Below the pieces are notes generated by a model. The model was not told the origin of the DNA. It worked only from the letters and a program-made list of their open reading frames with translations, and did no database searches. The translations under genes were made by a program, and so were the position numbers. A stretch of 63,366 nt of DNA from Rickettsiales bacterium (GTDB lineage: Bacteria > Pseudomonadota > Alphaproteobacteria > Rs-D84). Each line of letters begins with the position of its first letter. Position 1 is the first letter of the stretch. Positions 46,983 through 56,453 of the stretch are shown here, piece after piece. The stretch covers positions 1 to 63,366 of the forward strand of contig JAISKV010000005.1 in NCBI GenBank assembly GCA_031260805.1. Reading direction: 5' to 3'.

Positions 46983-48644
46983 TCACATCTCGGCCGGGAC
47001 GCGCAGACCCATCAAATCCAATCCTGTCGTCAATGCTTGCGCTATCTTTTCCACTATCCACAGCCGCCCTGCCCGCGTTTCCGCGTCAACATCGCTGCGC
47101 AGAATTGGGAAGTTATGGTAATACCCGTTCGCCATCTGCGCCAGATCATAGACGAAATTTGCCAGCAAAGACGGATCGCGTCGCGCAAAGGCCCCATTCA
47201 CGACATTTTCCAGATCATTGATTTTCAGCAACAGCGTCCGTTCGTCCGCATGCAGTCGCGTTGGCGCGGCCGCCGCAGATTCCGCGCGGGCCAGCACTGA
47301 ATTCAACCGCACTGCGGCATATAAAATATATGGTCCGGTGCGTCCGTCAAACGAACTTATCTGCTTTGGATCAAACACATAATCGCTGCGCACATCGTGC
47401 GACAAATCATTGAACTTCAAGGCCGCCAGCGCGATCATTTCCATGGTTTCGTCCGGCAGTGTTTTTTCTGATTCCCTGGCGCGCGCCAGCACCGCTTCGT
47501 TCGCAATGTTTATCATGTCGCGCAGCCCGGCCGCATTGCCGTCGCGCGTTTTCAACGGCGTTCCGTCAGTGCCGTTTATGGTGCCGTATCCGACATGCTC
47601 CATCTGGCTTTCGGGATAAATTCCGGACATTCCGCACACGCGGAACAACTGCGCAAAGTGCAGATTCTGCCGCGCGTCCGTAAAGAAAATCATGCGGTCC
47701 GGATTATCGGTTATTTTCTTGCAGTACGCCGCCGCGATATCCGTTGAATCATAGGTATCCGCCCCGCGAGAATCCGTCCACATCATCGGCGGCATCGGCG
47801 CGTTGTCGTCTTCGCGCCGCACAGGGATAACCATCGCCCCTTCGCTGGGCGTTATCATATTTTTACCGCGCAGTATTTCTTCAACCGCGTCCAGATATCC
47901 CGCCGCGTTCCGCTCCCCCAGATTATTATCAAAGGGCAGCATGTTCAGCCGCCGCACGACATCATTCATGTCATCCAATGCAATAGGCAGGAATTTGTCG
48001 TACACCGCCCGGAACTCTGGATTTCCATTCTGAAACTCGTTCTTGATAAAATGCGCGCGCGCCATGAATTCCGCATCTTCCTTGGCCAGAGAATTCGCGG
48101 CCGGATAAATTTTGTTCAATTCATCGGCGGACAGTTTTTCAATGTCAATGCCATGCTTTTCAACCCAGGCGATTATCAGCGCCATCGGGCGGCCCCAGTC
48201 GCCCATGTGATTCCAAGAAATCATCCGATGCCCCAGAAAACGGCCCAAGCGGTTGAATGTGTCGCCGACAATGCTGGTGCGCAGATGCCCGATGTGCATG
48301 CTCTTTGCGACATTATACGAACCATAATCCAGGTCAATGGTTTGAGGTTTGTGGTTTAAGGTTTGCGGTTCTTCGGCAACGCTTTTTATTATAAAATCGT
48401 CTTTCATTTTTATATTTATAAAGCCCGGACCCGCGATTGATACCGAATCAACACCGTCAATTTCCGCGATTTTCTGCATGATTTCAGCCGCCATTTCGCG
48501 CGGATTTCTGCCGGCTGCTTTTGCGGCAACCATCGCGGCATTTGTCGCAAAGTCCCCGAATTCCGGATTTTTTGGTATTTCCAAACCGGCATTTTCGCCG
48601 ATTGCTGATTTAATTTTATCTGAAATATATTTATAAATGTTCAT
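46983..48644 (-). CDS. argS: Arginyl-tRNA synthetase
   Basis: The 553-residue class I enzyme has the HIGH motif in MHIGHLRTS, an anticodon-binding domain with HDVRSDYVF and a C-terminal ANFVYDLAQMANGYYHNFP. The KMSKS loop is represented by LKTRDGNAAGL, as common in ArgRS. Just before the catalytic domain an H2 heptad array adds PQTLNHKPQTI. The ATG behind a purine-rich GGAGAG was chosen. Confidence 0.94.
   Translation of the reverse strand: MNIYKYISDKIKSAIGENAGLEIPKNPEFGDFATNAAMVAAKAAGRNPREMAAEIMQKIAEIDGVDSVSIAGPGFINIKMKDDFIIKSVAEEPQTLNHKPQTIDLDYGSYNVAKSMHIGHLRTSIVGDTFNRLGRFLGHRMISWNHMGDWGRPMALIIAWVEKHGIDIEKLSADELNKIYPAANSLAKEDAEFMARAHFIKNEFQNGNPEFRAVYDKFLPIALDDMNDVVRRLNMLPFDNNLGERNAAGYLDAVEEILRGKNMITPSEGAMVIPVRREDDNAPMPPMMWTDSRGADTYDSTDIAAAYCKKITDNPDRMIFFTDARQNLHFAQLFRVCGMSGIYPESQMEHVGYGTINGTDGTPLKTRDGNAAGLRDMINIANEAVLARARESEKTLPDETMEMIALAALKFNDLSHDVRSDYVFDPKQISSFDGRTGPYILYAAVRLNSVLARAESAAAAPTRLHADERTLLLKINDLENVVNGAFARRDPSLLANFVYDLAQMANGYYHNFPILRSDVDAETRAGRLWIVEKIAQALTTGLDLMGLRVPAEM
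48337..48371. repeat. Heptad array H2 inside argS
   Basis: ATGGTTT, GAGGTTT, GTGGTTT, AAGGTTT, GCGGTTC are translated on the minus strand as EPQTLNHKPQTI between the N-terminal and catalytic domains. Confidence 0.9.
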
Positions 48645-48663
48645 GATTTTACCAACTCTCCGC

Positions 48664-48721
48664 CGCCCCGGGCCGCGACCCGGGGTCCATGGATTCCGGG
48701 TCAAGCCCGGAATGACGATGG
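48664..48721. repeat. REP-like palindrome, family C
   Basis: CCCCGGGCCGCGACCCGGGG, central CCATGG, then GGGTCAAGCCCGGAATGACG. It lies between the divergent argS and parE genes. Confidence 0.88.
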
Positions 48722-48798
48722 ATTATTTAACTTGATTTTAAGTATATAAAAATTTTTACCATTTGCAAAAATTAAAAATTTATTATATTGTGGACGCC

Positions 48799-50769
48799 AT
48801 GGCAAGTAATTATTCCGCATCTGATATTCAAGTTCTGGAAGGTTTGGAACCGGTCCGCCTGCGTCCCGGCATGTACATCGGCGGCACGGACGACAAGGCC
48901 TGGCACCATCTGCCGGTGGAAATTCTGGACAACGCGATTGACGAAGCCGTCGCCGGTTTCGCCAAGAAAATCGTCGTGCGCCTGATTGACGCGAAAACAA
49001 TAGAGATTGATGACGACGGCCGCGGCGTTCCGGTGGATCCGCATCCGCAGTATCCTGACAAATCCGCATTGGAAATCATCTTTTCCATGCTGCATTCCGG
49101 CGGAAAATTCAACAATAATGTTTACAAGACCAGCGGCGGCCTGCATGGCGTCGGCGCGGCCGTTGTCAACGCGCTGAGCGAGTTGACAACCGTTGTGTCG
49201 TCCCGCGACGGGTTTGAGTGGACCCAGTCTTTTTCGCGCGGCAAAACGCTGGGGCCGGTCGTCCGCGGCACGGCGACGAAATCGCACGGCACGCGCGTGC
49301 GTTTCACAATTGATTCGCAAATTTTCGGCGAAGCGGCGGCTTTCCGGCCTGTCCGGATTTACCGATTGGCGCGGCGCAAGGCGTTTTTAAGCCGCGGGCT
49401 GAAAATTTATTGGGACTGTAATCCGGCGCTGATATCCGAAGAAATGAATATACCGGCGGCGGCGGAATTTTACTATCCGGGCGGCGTTGCGGATTTTCTG
49501 AACCAGGACACCGCGGACAAGCCAAAGATTCTGCCAAAGATTTTCAGCGGCGACGCGGCGTTTCCGGATGGCAACGGCCAGCATGTTGAATGGGCGATGA
49601 CATTTATGACCGATGAAAACGGCGCGGCATCCGACGACGGATTTTTCTCTTCTTACTGCAACACGATTGCGACGACCGAAGGCGGCACGCACGAATCGGG
49701 ATTCAAGTCCGCGATTACCAAGGGGCTGAAAGCATACGCGGAAAAAATCGGCAACAAATCCGGCGCGAGCATAATTTCAGACGATGTGTTTGACAGCGCG
49801 GCCGCGATCGTATCCGTCTTTTACAATACCCCGCAATTCTTGGGACAGACAAAGGAAAAGTTGTCAAATCCGGAAATCGCGCGGCTGACTGAAAACGCCC
49901 TGCGCGATCCTTGGGAAATATTTCTGGCGTCAGATCCGAAAACAGCGAACGCGCTGCTGGACTTTGTCATCAATCTGGCGAACGCGCGGATTAAAACGAA
50001 AGCGGTGAAAGACATCGCGCGCAAGACCCCGACCAAGCGCGCGCGCATGCCGCTGAAACTGGCCGACTGCGCCAAGCACGGCATCGCCGGAACGGAACTG
50101 TTTATTGTAGAAGGCCAATCCGCGGGCGGCACGGCCAAGCAGGCGCGCGACCGCGCGACCCAGGCGATTTACCCGCTGCGCGGAAAAATACTGAATGTCA
50201 TTTCCAACAGCGATGACAAGTTTGCGGCGAACGCGGAGATAACGGACCTTATTGACATCATCGGCGCGGGCACCGCCAGCGGATGGAACGAAGACAAACT
50301 GCGGTATGAAAAAGTCATCATCATGACCGATGCCGATGTTGACGGCAGCCATATTTCATCGCTGCTGATGGCGTTCTTTTATAACACAATGCCGCAGTTG
50401 ATTCACGGGGGGCATTTGTACTTATCATGCCCGCCGCTGTTCCGGCTGACCGCGGGCGCGCAATCTGTGTATGTTGATTCCGAAGAAGAACTGGAAGAAT
50501 TAAAGGCGGCCAAGTTCAAGGGGCGGAAACTGGAAATATCGCGATTCAAGGGGCTGGGCGAAATGATGCCGAATCAGTTAAAGGAAACGACGATGAGTCC
50601 GAAAACGCGGCGCTTGATTCGCGTGGAACTGCCGCCGAAAACGGATGAAGGAATCATTGACACTGCGGAAACAAAACGCATCGTGAACGAACTGATGGGA
50701 AAAAAACCGGAATACCGGCTGAAATTCATAACTGAAAACGCCAAGTTTGTAAAAGACCTGGACATATGA
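48799..50769 (+). CDS. parE: DNA topoisomerase IV subunit B
   Basis: The 656-residue subunit has the GHKL ATPase domain (EILDNAIDEAVAG, DDDGRGVPV, GLHGVGAAVVNALS) and the TOPRIM domain (FIVEGQSAGG, TDADVDGSHI). With ParC it decatenates daughter chromosomes. The start MASNYSASDI lies nine bases after a TATATT box, so the leader is extremely short. Confidence 0.93.
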   Translation: MASNYSASDIQVLEGLEPVRLRPGMYIGGTDDKAWHHLPVEILDNAIDEAVAGFAKKIVVRLIDAKTIEIDDDGRGVPVDPHPQYPDKSALEIIFSMLHSGGKFNNNVYKTSGGLHGVGAAVVNALSELTTVVSSRDGFEWTQSFSRGKTLGPVVRGTATKSHGTRVRFTIDSQIFGEAAAFRPVRIYRLARRKAFLSRGLKIYWDCNPALISEEMNIPAAAEFYYPGGVADFLNQDTADKPKILPKIFSGDAAFPDGNGQHVEWAMTFMTDENGAASDDGFFSSYCNTIATTEGGTHESGFKSAITKGLKAYAEKIGNKSGASIISDDVFDSAAAIVSVFYNTPQFLGQTKEKLSNPEIARLTENALRDPWEIFLASDPKTANALLDFVINLANARIKTKAVKDIARKTPTKRARMPLKLADCAKHGIAGTELFIVEGQSAGGTAKQARDRATQAIYPLRGKILNVISNSDDKFAANAEITDLIDIIGAGTASGWNEDKLRYEKVIIMTDADVDGSHISSLLMAFFYNTMPQLIHGGHLYLSCPPLFRLTAGAQSVYVDSEEELEELKAAKFKGRKLEISRFKGLGEMMPNQLKETTMSPKTRRLIRVELPPKTDEGIIDTAETKRIVNELMGKKPEYRLKFITENAKFVKDLDI

Positions 50770-50795
50770 TAAAATAAAAGCAAAAGGAAGGAACC

Positions 50796-51356
50796 ATGAA
50801 AAAAATTATTCTCGCATCTGTTATGGCATTGGCGGCCGCGCCCGCTTTTTCCGCGGCGGACATCGCCATATATTACTCGCCCACATGCCCGCATTGCCAT
50901 CACGCGCGCGATTTCATCAGCAGCACGCTGATTTACGAATATCCGACGCTGGCCGTCGTTGAATACAATGTTTCAGAAAACGCCGGATACAATGAATTCG
51001 CCAAGGCGTTGAAAACCTGCGGATATGAAAGCGGCGGCGTCCCGGTCGCGGTCGTCAACGGCAAATGCTTTCAAGGATTCGGCGCGCCGGAAAACACAGG
51101 GGTTGAATTTCGCGCCGCGCTGGATGCAAAATTAACGGCGGCGGAAAAGGAAGCGTCAAAAAACGCGTCGGCCGAATTTAAGAAAGACGGCGCCCAGTTC
51201 CGCGCGGCGCATCCGGACCGCGTGCGCGCGATATCGGAATTTTCAGCCGAAACCGTCCAAAAAAAAACTAGCAATTCGGCGATATATTTCTATGGATTGC
51301 TGATTATATTGGTCGCAGGCCTAGGATTTGTCTTGTTTTCCAAGAAAAAGAAATAA
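50796..51356 (+). CDS. Membrane-anchored thioredoxin-like protein
   Basis: The 186-residue protein has a signal peptide ending FSA (residue 20), a thioredoxin-fold domain with C31-P-H-C34 and a GGVPVAV cis-proline loop, a helical charged region and a C-terminal membrane helix (about 160-180) with a KKKK tail. It is probably a periplasmic or envelope thiol redox protein. AAGGAAGG precedes the ATG. Confidence 0.8.
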   Translation: MKKIILASVMALAAAPAFSAADIAIYYSPTCPHCHHARDFISSTLIYEYPTLAVVEYNVSENAGYNEFAKALKTCGYESGGVPVAVVNGKCFQGFGAPENTGVEFRAALDAKLTAAEKEASKNASAEFKKDGAQFRAAHPDRVRAISEFSAETVQKKTSNSAIYFYGLLIILVAGLGFVLFSKKKK

Positions 51357-51360
51357 TTGA

Positions 51361-52047
51361 ATGTTTGATCTGACGACTTTTGATTACATTTACGCTGGCG
51401 TGGTACTGGCCAGCACGATATGGGCCACGATACGCGGCGGCGTGTACGAAACGGTCGCGACGGTTTCTTGGATTGTCGCGGCGATAACTTCGCGATTCGT
51501 TTCACCTTTTCTGGACACCCAGTTGCAGCGGCTGTTCGGACTGTCGGAATCCAGCGTCGGAACGCTGATGGCGTCTTACCTGATTGTGTTTCTGGTCATT
51601 CTGGTTATATTCTCGTTCTTTGCCCAGCGGCTGCGCGACCGGGTCCAGCAATCGCTGCTGAAAGTAACGGATCACTCGCTGGGCGTGGTGTTCGGGATTG
51701 TCCGCGGCATAGTGCTGATGGGGGTCTTGTATTGGGGCGGCCTGTGGTGGTATTCCGATTCGCAGTTGCCGGAATTTGTCGCGAACGCGCGATCACGGCC
51801 TGTCGCCCAACTGACAATGGTGAAAATCCACGACTGGTTCGTGCCGGGCGCAGACAAGTTGATAGAACGGGACATGCGCGGCACGGTGGAAGCGCAGAAA
51901 ATTTACGACAATCTGATAAATCCGCAAATTGAAAAAGCAGAAGTGAAAACGGAAGACACGGGGTATAAAAGTTCTGAACGAACAGCGCTGGAAAATCAAT
52001 TGCTGCAAATTGAAAATTCCGCGCGGGAAGACGACTTGCAAAACTAA
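51361..52047 (+). CDS. cvpA: CvpA-family membrane protein
   Basis: The 228-residue protein has four membrane helices and the CvpA-like opening FDYIYAGVVLASTIWATIRGGVYETV with the conserved glycine-rich turn. The C-terminal 70 residues are charged. Members affect colicin V production and envelope stress. It starts four bases after the thioredoxin-like gene. Confidence 0.85.
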   Translation: MFDLTTFDYIYAGVVLASTIWATIRGGVYETVATVSWIVAAITSRFVSPFLDTQLQRLFGLSESSVGTLMASYLIVFLVILVIFSFFAQRLRDRVQQSLLKVTDHSLGVVFGIVRGIVLMGVLYWGGLWWYSDSQLPEFVANARSRPVAQLTMVKIHDWFVPGADKLIERDMRGTVEAQKIYDNLINPQIEKAEVKTEDTGYKSSERTALENQLLQIENSAREDDLQN

Positions 52048-52064
52048 ATCCAAAGGAGAGATGG

Positions 52065-52262
52065 ATGAAAAAATTGTTTTTAATATTCGGTTTGGCGCTG
52101 ACGGTCGCGGCATGCGAATCCATGCCTGATAAAATCGTGTTCACCCAGTCGGTATCCGCCAGCGGCGCGCGGTACGAGGCCTATGTTAACGACCAAAAAT
52201 TGGAATTGCTGAACAAGGGCCGCGAATGGCGCATTTATGCGGAAGATATAAAAAAGATATAA
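52065..52262 (+). CDS. Small lipoprotein of unknown function
   Basis: The 65-residue protein has a lipobox VAAC (cysteine at 17) and a mature part of only 48 residues. GGAGAG precedes its ATG and a strong terminator follows. No family is recognised. Confidence 0.7.
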   Translation: MKKLFLIFGLALTVAACESMPDKIVFTQSVSASGARYEAYVNDQKLELLNKGREWRIYAEDIKKI

Positions 52263-52289
52263 AAAACGCGGCACAGCCGCGTTTTTTTA
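52262..52289 (+). terminator. Intrinsic terminator after the small lipoprotein
   Basis: CGCGGC, an ACA loop and GCCGCG are followed by seven T residues. Confidence 0.9.
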
Positions 52290-52293
52290 TGGT

Positions 52294-52372
52294 TTTCAGA
52301 GTTCAGAGTACAGAGTTCAATTTTTTACAAATCACACAGTGATTTGTCATTCCGGCCTCGGGCCGGAATAGG
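52294..52372. repeat. H1 heptads, an ACAAATCAC hairpin and a short family C palindrome
   Basis: GTTCAGA-type units cover 52294-52320. ACAAATCAC/GTGATTTGT forms a hairpin at 52327-52347. CATTCCGGCC/GGCCGGAAT follows at 52348-52371. No gene is present here. Confidence 0.7.
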
Positions 52373-52392
52373 GCCAAAAAATAAGGCACTGC

Positions 52393-52560
52393 CCTGTCCG
52401 CCTGTGGGCACCCCTCCACAGGAAGAGAGCCGCTCTTTACGCTCTCAATTAACTTCTCTTCATCATCGCGATGGCGTTTTCCAAAATTATCGCCGCCGCG
52501 ACTGCATCCAGTTCCCCTCTCTTGGAGGGGTGGACGCCGCAGGCGGATGGGGTAGTGGTA
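52393..52560. repeat. Palindromic family A/B mosaic with a duplicated ruvX 3' end
   Basis: A degenerate arm (CTGTCCGCCTG...CACCCCTCC) and an intact arm (CCCCTCTCTTGGAGGGGTGG ending in GGGGTAGTGGTA) flank a copy of the last ~30 codons of ruvX. The segment 52436-52533 is identical to 52650-52747. Confidence 0.85.
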
Positions 52561-52564
52561 CAAT

Positions 52565-52651
52565 AAGTGAAAAAACTAAAAAAGTGAATGGTGAAAAAAA
52601 ATTAAATTTTGCCGACGCGCGGTTCCGCGACACATTCACTTCTTTCACTTT
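52565..52651. repeat. Composite element H3
   Basis: GTGAAAAAAC-type arms and TTCACTTCTTTCAC arms flank GACGCGCGGTTCCGCGACA. The architecture is as at 42774-42876. Confidence 0.75.
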
Positions 52652-52662
52652 TACGCTCTCAA

Positions 52663-53121
52663 TTAACTTCTCTTCATCATCGCGATGGCGTTTTCCAAAA
52701 TTATCGCCGCCGCGACTGCATCCAGTTCCCCTCTCTTGGAGGGGTGGCGCGCGCATGCGCGCCGGGGTGGTTTACCGGATTTATTTTTTATTATTTCTTC
52801 TGCTTCCGCGCTGGTAAAATTCTCTTCCATAAACGCAATCGGCAAAGCAATCTGTCCGGACAAATCCGCGGCGAATTTCCGCACGGCCGCCGTCGTTTCC
52901 GAATCGGTCCCATCGCCGTGCAGTGGCAGACCGACAACGATTCCGACCGGCCGCTCGGATTTAATAAAATTTATGATTTCTGATTGATGATTTATTATTT
53001 TTTTTGGAAACGCGAATTCCTGGCGTTCGTCGCTGACGGCCAGTCCGATGCGGCGCACGCCCCAATCAATCCCAATAATGAGTCCGGCGCGCGGAAAATC
53101 CTTGAAATTATCCAAAATCAT
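52663..53121 (-). CDS. ruvX: Holliday junction resolvase-like protein RuvX/YqgF
   Basis: The 152-residue protein begins with the RNase H-like motif IIGIDWGVRRIGLAVSD and has GIVVGLPLHGDG and FTSAEAE. It is expected to process the 16S rRNA 3' end. Two repeats are translated within it: an H4 heptad array giving INHQSEIINF near residue 43, and a family B arm giving PPRRACARHPSKRGE before the conserved LDAVAAAIILE end. Confidence 0.88.
   Translation of the reverse strand: MILDNFKDFPRAGLIIGIDWGVRRIGLAVSDERQEFAFPKKIINHQSEIINFIKSERPVGIVVGLPLHGDGTDSETTAAVRKFAADLSGQIALPIAFMEENFTSAEAEEIIKNKSGKPPRRACARHPSKRGELDAVAAAIILENAIAMMKRS
52720..52783. repeat. Palindromic family B arm inside ruvX
   Basis: AGTTCCCCTCTCTTGGAGGG through GGGGTGGTTTACC is a complete family B arm, in frame near the ruvX 3' end. 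Confidence 0.9.
52968..52995. repeat. Heptad array H4 inside ruvX
   Basis: AATTTAT, GATTTCT, GATTGAT, GATTTAT are read on the minus strand as IINHQSEIINF, nearly the same peptide as in rimM. Confidence 0.9.
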
Positions 53122-53160
53122 AGTATCATTATACAGTTATTTTTTTACAAAGGCAACATT

Positions 53161-53454
53161 ATGGCATTCACACCGGCCCAACTGCAAAAATTCGCGCACA
53201 GCATCAGAATTGAAATATCCGATCAGGAACTGCAAGACATGAATATTGATCAGGTTTTTGACTGGATGGCGCAACTGAAAAAAACCGACACAACCGGGAT
53301 AGAGCCGATGTTCACCCCGGCCCAGAATGACGCCCGCATGCGCGACGATGTCATAACGGTCTCAAATCTGCGCGACGCGGTCTTGGCCAACGCGCCTGAC
53401 AAAGTCGGCGTGGTGCATGGCTGTTTCGCAGTGCCAAAAGTGATAGAGGAATAA
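53161..53454 (+). CDS. gatC: Asp/Glu-tRNA amidotransferase subunit C
   Basis: The 97-residue subunit stabilises GatA and GatB. It has the GatC pattern: an N-terminal helix FAHSIRIEISDQEL and the central TTGIEPMFTP followed by MRDD. It lies one base before gatA. Confidence 0.9.
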   Translation: MAFTPAQLQKFAHSIRIEISDQELQDMNIDQVFDWMAQLKKTDTTGIEPMFTPAQNDARMRDDVITVSNLRDAVLANAPDKVGVVHGCFAVPKVIEE

Positions 53455-53455
53455 A

Positions 53456-54931
53456 ATGAACCTGATTGATCTGACATTGACAGAAGCATTGGCGAAACTG
53501 CGCGCGCGCGAAATTACCGCGACCGAATTGACGCGCGCATATCTGAACCGGATTGAAAAATTCAATGATGAACTTTTCTGCTATCTGACCATAACGCCGC
53601 AGCGCGCGCTGGCCGACGCGGCCGAGTCCGACAAACGCTATGCTGCCGGCACCGCGCGTTTGCTGGAAGGCATTCCGATTGCGATGAAGGACAACTTTGC
53701 GACGCGCGGAATCCGCACGACCGCTGCTTCGCATATTTTGGAAAACTTTGTTCCGGAATACGAATCAACCGTTTCGCAGAAATTCATTGATGCCGGCGCC
53801 GTGCTGCTGGGCAAAACCAATCTCAGCGAGTTTGGCATGGCCAGCACGCCCAAGACATCGGCATTCGGGTTGACATACAACCCGTGGCAGCGGGACAAGA
53901 AATTAACCCCCGGCGGGTCTTCGTGCGGTTCCGCATCGGCCGTTGCGGGCGGATTGGCGCTGGTTGCGACCGGAACTGACACCGGAAATTCAATCAAGTT
54001 CCCGGCGGCATTGACGGGCTTGGTCGGGTTCAAGCCGACATACGGCGTTTGTTCGCGATGGGGCTGCGCGGCGTTTGCTTCTTCGCTGGATCATCCGGGC
54101 GCATTCGGGCGGACCGCGGACGATTGCGCGCTGGCGATGTCCGCAATGATGGGGTTTGACCCGCTGGAATCAACGGCCGCGCCCGTCGCGGACGATATTG
54201 CAAAATCATTGGCGGAACCGCTGGCTGCCTTGCGGCTGACCGGATTGCGAATCGGGCTGGTGCGTGAATTTGATTCATTGGAAATTTCAGACGACATTCG
54301 CCGCACATTCGGCGAACGGATAGAGCAGTTGCGCGCGGCCGGCGCGGAAATCGTTGATATTTCGCTGCCGCATATTAATGATGTCTTGATTTTATATCTG
54401 GTTATTTCGCGGAACGAAGCGTCCAGCAACTTGTCGCGATACGACGGAATGCGATACGGTCTGCGCGTTGAAGGCCGGGATTTGGACGACACATACAAGA
54501 AAACGCGCGCGGCCGGATTCGGGCATTATGTCAAATACCGCCTGCTGACCGGATCTGTCATGCTGACCGAGGCTTTTTATAAAGACTGCCTGCTGCAAGC
54601 CGCAAAAATCCGCAGAATTCTGGACAACGAATTTCTGGCGGCGTTCGCAAAATGCGATTTGATTGTCAGCCCGGCCAGTCCGTGCGTGGCCGCGCCGCTG
54701 CCCGATGATTTCACGCCGAAACAGTTTGACGATGCTGATATTCTGCACATCGGATCAAACATGTCGGGATTGCCCGCGGCATCGGTGCCGATGGGATTGT
54801 CCGGCGGATTGCCAATCGGGATGCACATCATGGGGCCGCGGTTTGACGACAAACGCGTGCTGCAATTTGCGAAAAGCATTGAATCATTGGCAAATTTTGA
54901 CAACCGCCCGTCGGTCGTCATGGGGGAATAG
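53456..54931 (+). CDS. gatA: Asp/Glu-tRNA amidotransferase subunit A
   Basis: The 491-residue amidase releases ammonia from glutamine. The Ser-cisSer-Lys triad is visible: Lys78 (AMKDN), Ser155 (GGSSCGS) and Ser179. The strand around the nucleophile reads GTDTGNSIKFPA where most GatA have TGGSI-R-x-PA. The gene is coupled to gatC and gatB. Confidence 0.95.
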   Translation: MNLIDLTLTEALAKLRAREITATELTRAYLNRIEKFNDELFCYLTITPQRALADAAESDKRYAAGTARLLEGIPIAMKDNFATRGIRTTAASHILENFVPEYESTVSQKFIDAGAVLLGKTNLSEFGMASTPKTSAFGLTYNPWQRDKKLTPGGSSCGSASAVAGGLALVATGTDTGNSIKFPAALTGLVGFKPTYGVCSRWGCAAFASSLDHPGAFGRTADDCALAMSAMMGFDPLESTAAPVADDIAKSLAEPLAALRLTGLRIGLVREFDSLEISDDIRRTFGERIEQLRAAGAEIVDISLPHINDVLILYLVISRNEASSNLSRYDGMRYGLRVEGRDLDDTYKKTRAAGFGHYVKYRLLTGSVMLTEAFYKDCLLQAAKIRRILDNEFLAAFAKCDLIVSPASPCVAAPLPDDFTPKQFDDADILHIGSNMSGLPAASVPMGLSGGLPIGMHIMGPRFDDKRVLQFAKSIESLANFDNRPSVVMGE

Positions 54932-54933
54932 AA

Positions 54934-56412
54934 ATGTACACGATTAAAGGGAAGACCGGCGAATGGGAATTGGTTATCGCGCTGGAAACGCATATAGAAG
55001 TCTTGTCAAACAGCAAACTGTTCAGCGGGGCGAGCGCGGACTATAACCCGACCGTTTCCGCGAACACCCAGGTTTCAATGGTTGACGCGGCGATGCCGGG
55101 CATGCTGCCCGTGCTTAACCGCGAATGCGTGGACCAGGCGATTCGTTTCGGACTGGGCATCAACGCCGACATCACGCGCCGCAGCATTTTCACGCGGAAA
55201 CAGTACTTTTATCCCGATCTGCCCCAGGGATATCAGATAACCCAGCCCGCCGATCGGCCGCCTATTGTCGGCCGCGGCTGGGTTGAAATAGCCGGCGACG
55301 ACGGCAATCCAAAAAAAATATTTATAGAACGCGCGCACCTGGAACAGGATGCCGGGAAAAATATTCATGACATGAATCCGTCGCGGTCTTTTGTTGATTT
55401 GAATCGCGCAGGGGTCTGCCTGCTGGAAATCGTGAACTTTATTGACATTCACAACCGGGAAGAAAATTCTTTTATATCGTCCCCGGATGAAGCCGAGCGG
55501 TATCTGCGTACAATTCGCGAAATCGCGCGCGCAACCGGCGTGTCCAAGGCGAATATGGAAGAAGGCAGCATGCGCGCCGATGTCAATGTATCCGTGCGGC
55601 TGGTCGGCGAAAAGGCGTTTCGCACGCGCACCGAAACGAAAAACATGGTGTCGTTCAAGTTCATAAAAACCGCGATTGAATTTGAGGCGCGCCGCCAGAT
55701 TGAAATTTATGAATCCGGCGGTCAAGTCAGCCAAGACACGATGCATTACAACCAGAACACCGGGAAAACCAGCGTCATGCGGTCCAAGGCGGACGCGCTG
55801 GATTACCGGCACTTTCCGGATCCGGATTTGATGCCGCTGATTGTGAGCGATGAACAAATTGAAAAAATCCGCAGCGCGATGCCTGAATTGCCGGCGGCAA
55901 AGCGCACGCGGTATGTCGGCGACTTTGGCATAACGGAATACGATGCGGCGCGTCTGACGGAAAGCGTGGAGATTTCGGACTATTTCGAGTCGGCGATTGG
56001 CGGCAAGCCGGAAAATGCAAAGTTGATTGCAAATTGGGTGCTGGGCGATCTGGCCGCGCATCCTGAATACGCGATGCCGGCCGCATACTTGGCCGAATTG
56101 GTTGAAATGATTTCCGCGAACGAGATCAACGGCAAGCAGGCCAAGGATTTGTTTATAAAAATGCTGGAAGGCGAATCCGGAAATCCGCGCTCAATTGCGG
56201 ACAAATTCGGGATGAAGCAAATTACGGATACAGGCGCGATTGAATCCGCGGTGAATGCGGTTATCGCGGCAAATCCGGCCCAGGTTGAACAATACCGCAG
56301 CGGCAAGACGGGAATACTCGGGTTTCTGGTCGGCGCGGTTATGAAAGCAACCGGCGGCAAAGCAAATCCGGCAGTCGTAAATCAAATAATGACAGATAAA
56401 TTAAAGGTTTAA
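54934..56412 (+). CDS. gatB: Asp/Glu-tRNA amidotransferase subunit B
   Basis: The 492-residue subunit binds and phosphorylates misacylated Glu-tRNA-Gln or Asp-tRNA-Asn. It has the GatB signatures ALETHIEVLSNSKLFSG, PQGYQITQP and YRHFPDPDLMPL, and the C-terminal YqeY-like tail. The stop codon TAA lies inside an H2 heptad element. Confidence 0.95.
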   Translation: MYTIKGKTGEWELVIALETHIEVLSNSKLFSGASADYNPTVSANTQVSMVDAAMPGMLPVLNRECVDQAIRFGLGINADITRRSIFTRKQYFYPDLPQGYQITQPADRPPIVGRGWVEIAGDDGNPKKIFIERAHLEQDAGKNIHDMNPSRSFVDLNRAGVCLLEIVNFIDIHNREENSFISSPDEAERYLRTIREIARATGVSKANMEEGSMRADVNVSVRLVGEKAFRTRTETKNMVSFKFIKTAIEFEARRQIEIYESGGQVSQDTMHYNQNTGKTSVMRSKADALDYRHFPDPDLMPLIVSDEQIEKIRSAMPELPAAKRTRYVGDFGITEYDAARLTESVEISDYFESAIGGKPENAKLIANWVLGDLAAHPEYAMPAAYLAELVEMISANEINGKQAKDLFIKMLEGESGNPRSIADKFGMKQITDTGAIESAVNAVIAANPAQVEQYRSGKTGILGFLVGAVMKATGGKANPAVVNQIMTDKLKV

Positions 56413-56443
56413 GGTCGCAATTTGCGACCTCAAACCTTAAACC
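56404..56443. repeat. Inverted heptad element H2 at the gatB stop
   Basis: AAGGTTTAAGGTCGCAA pairs with TTGCGACCTCAAACCTT. It supplies the gatB TAA stop and is a hairpin immediately after the gene. Confidence 0.9.
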
Positions 56444-56453
56444 TAATAAAAGC

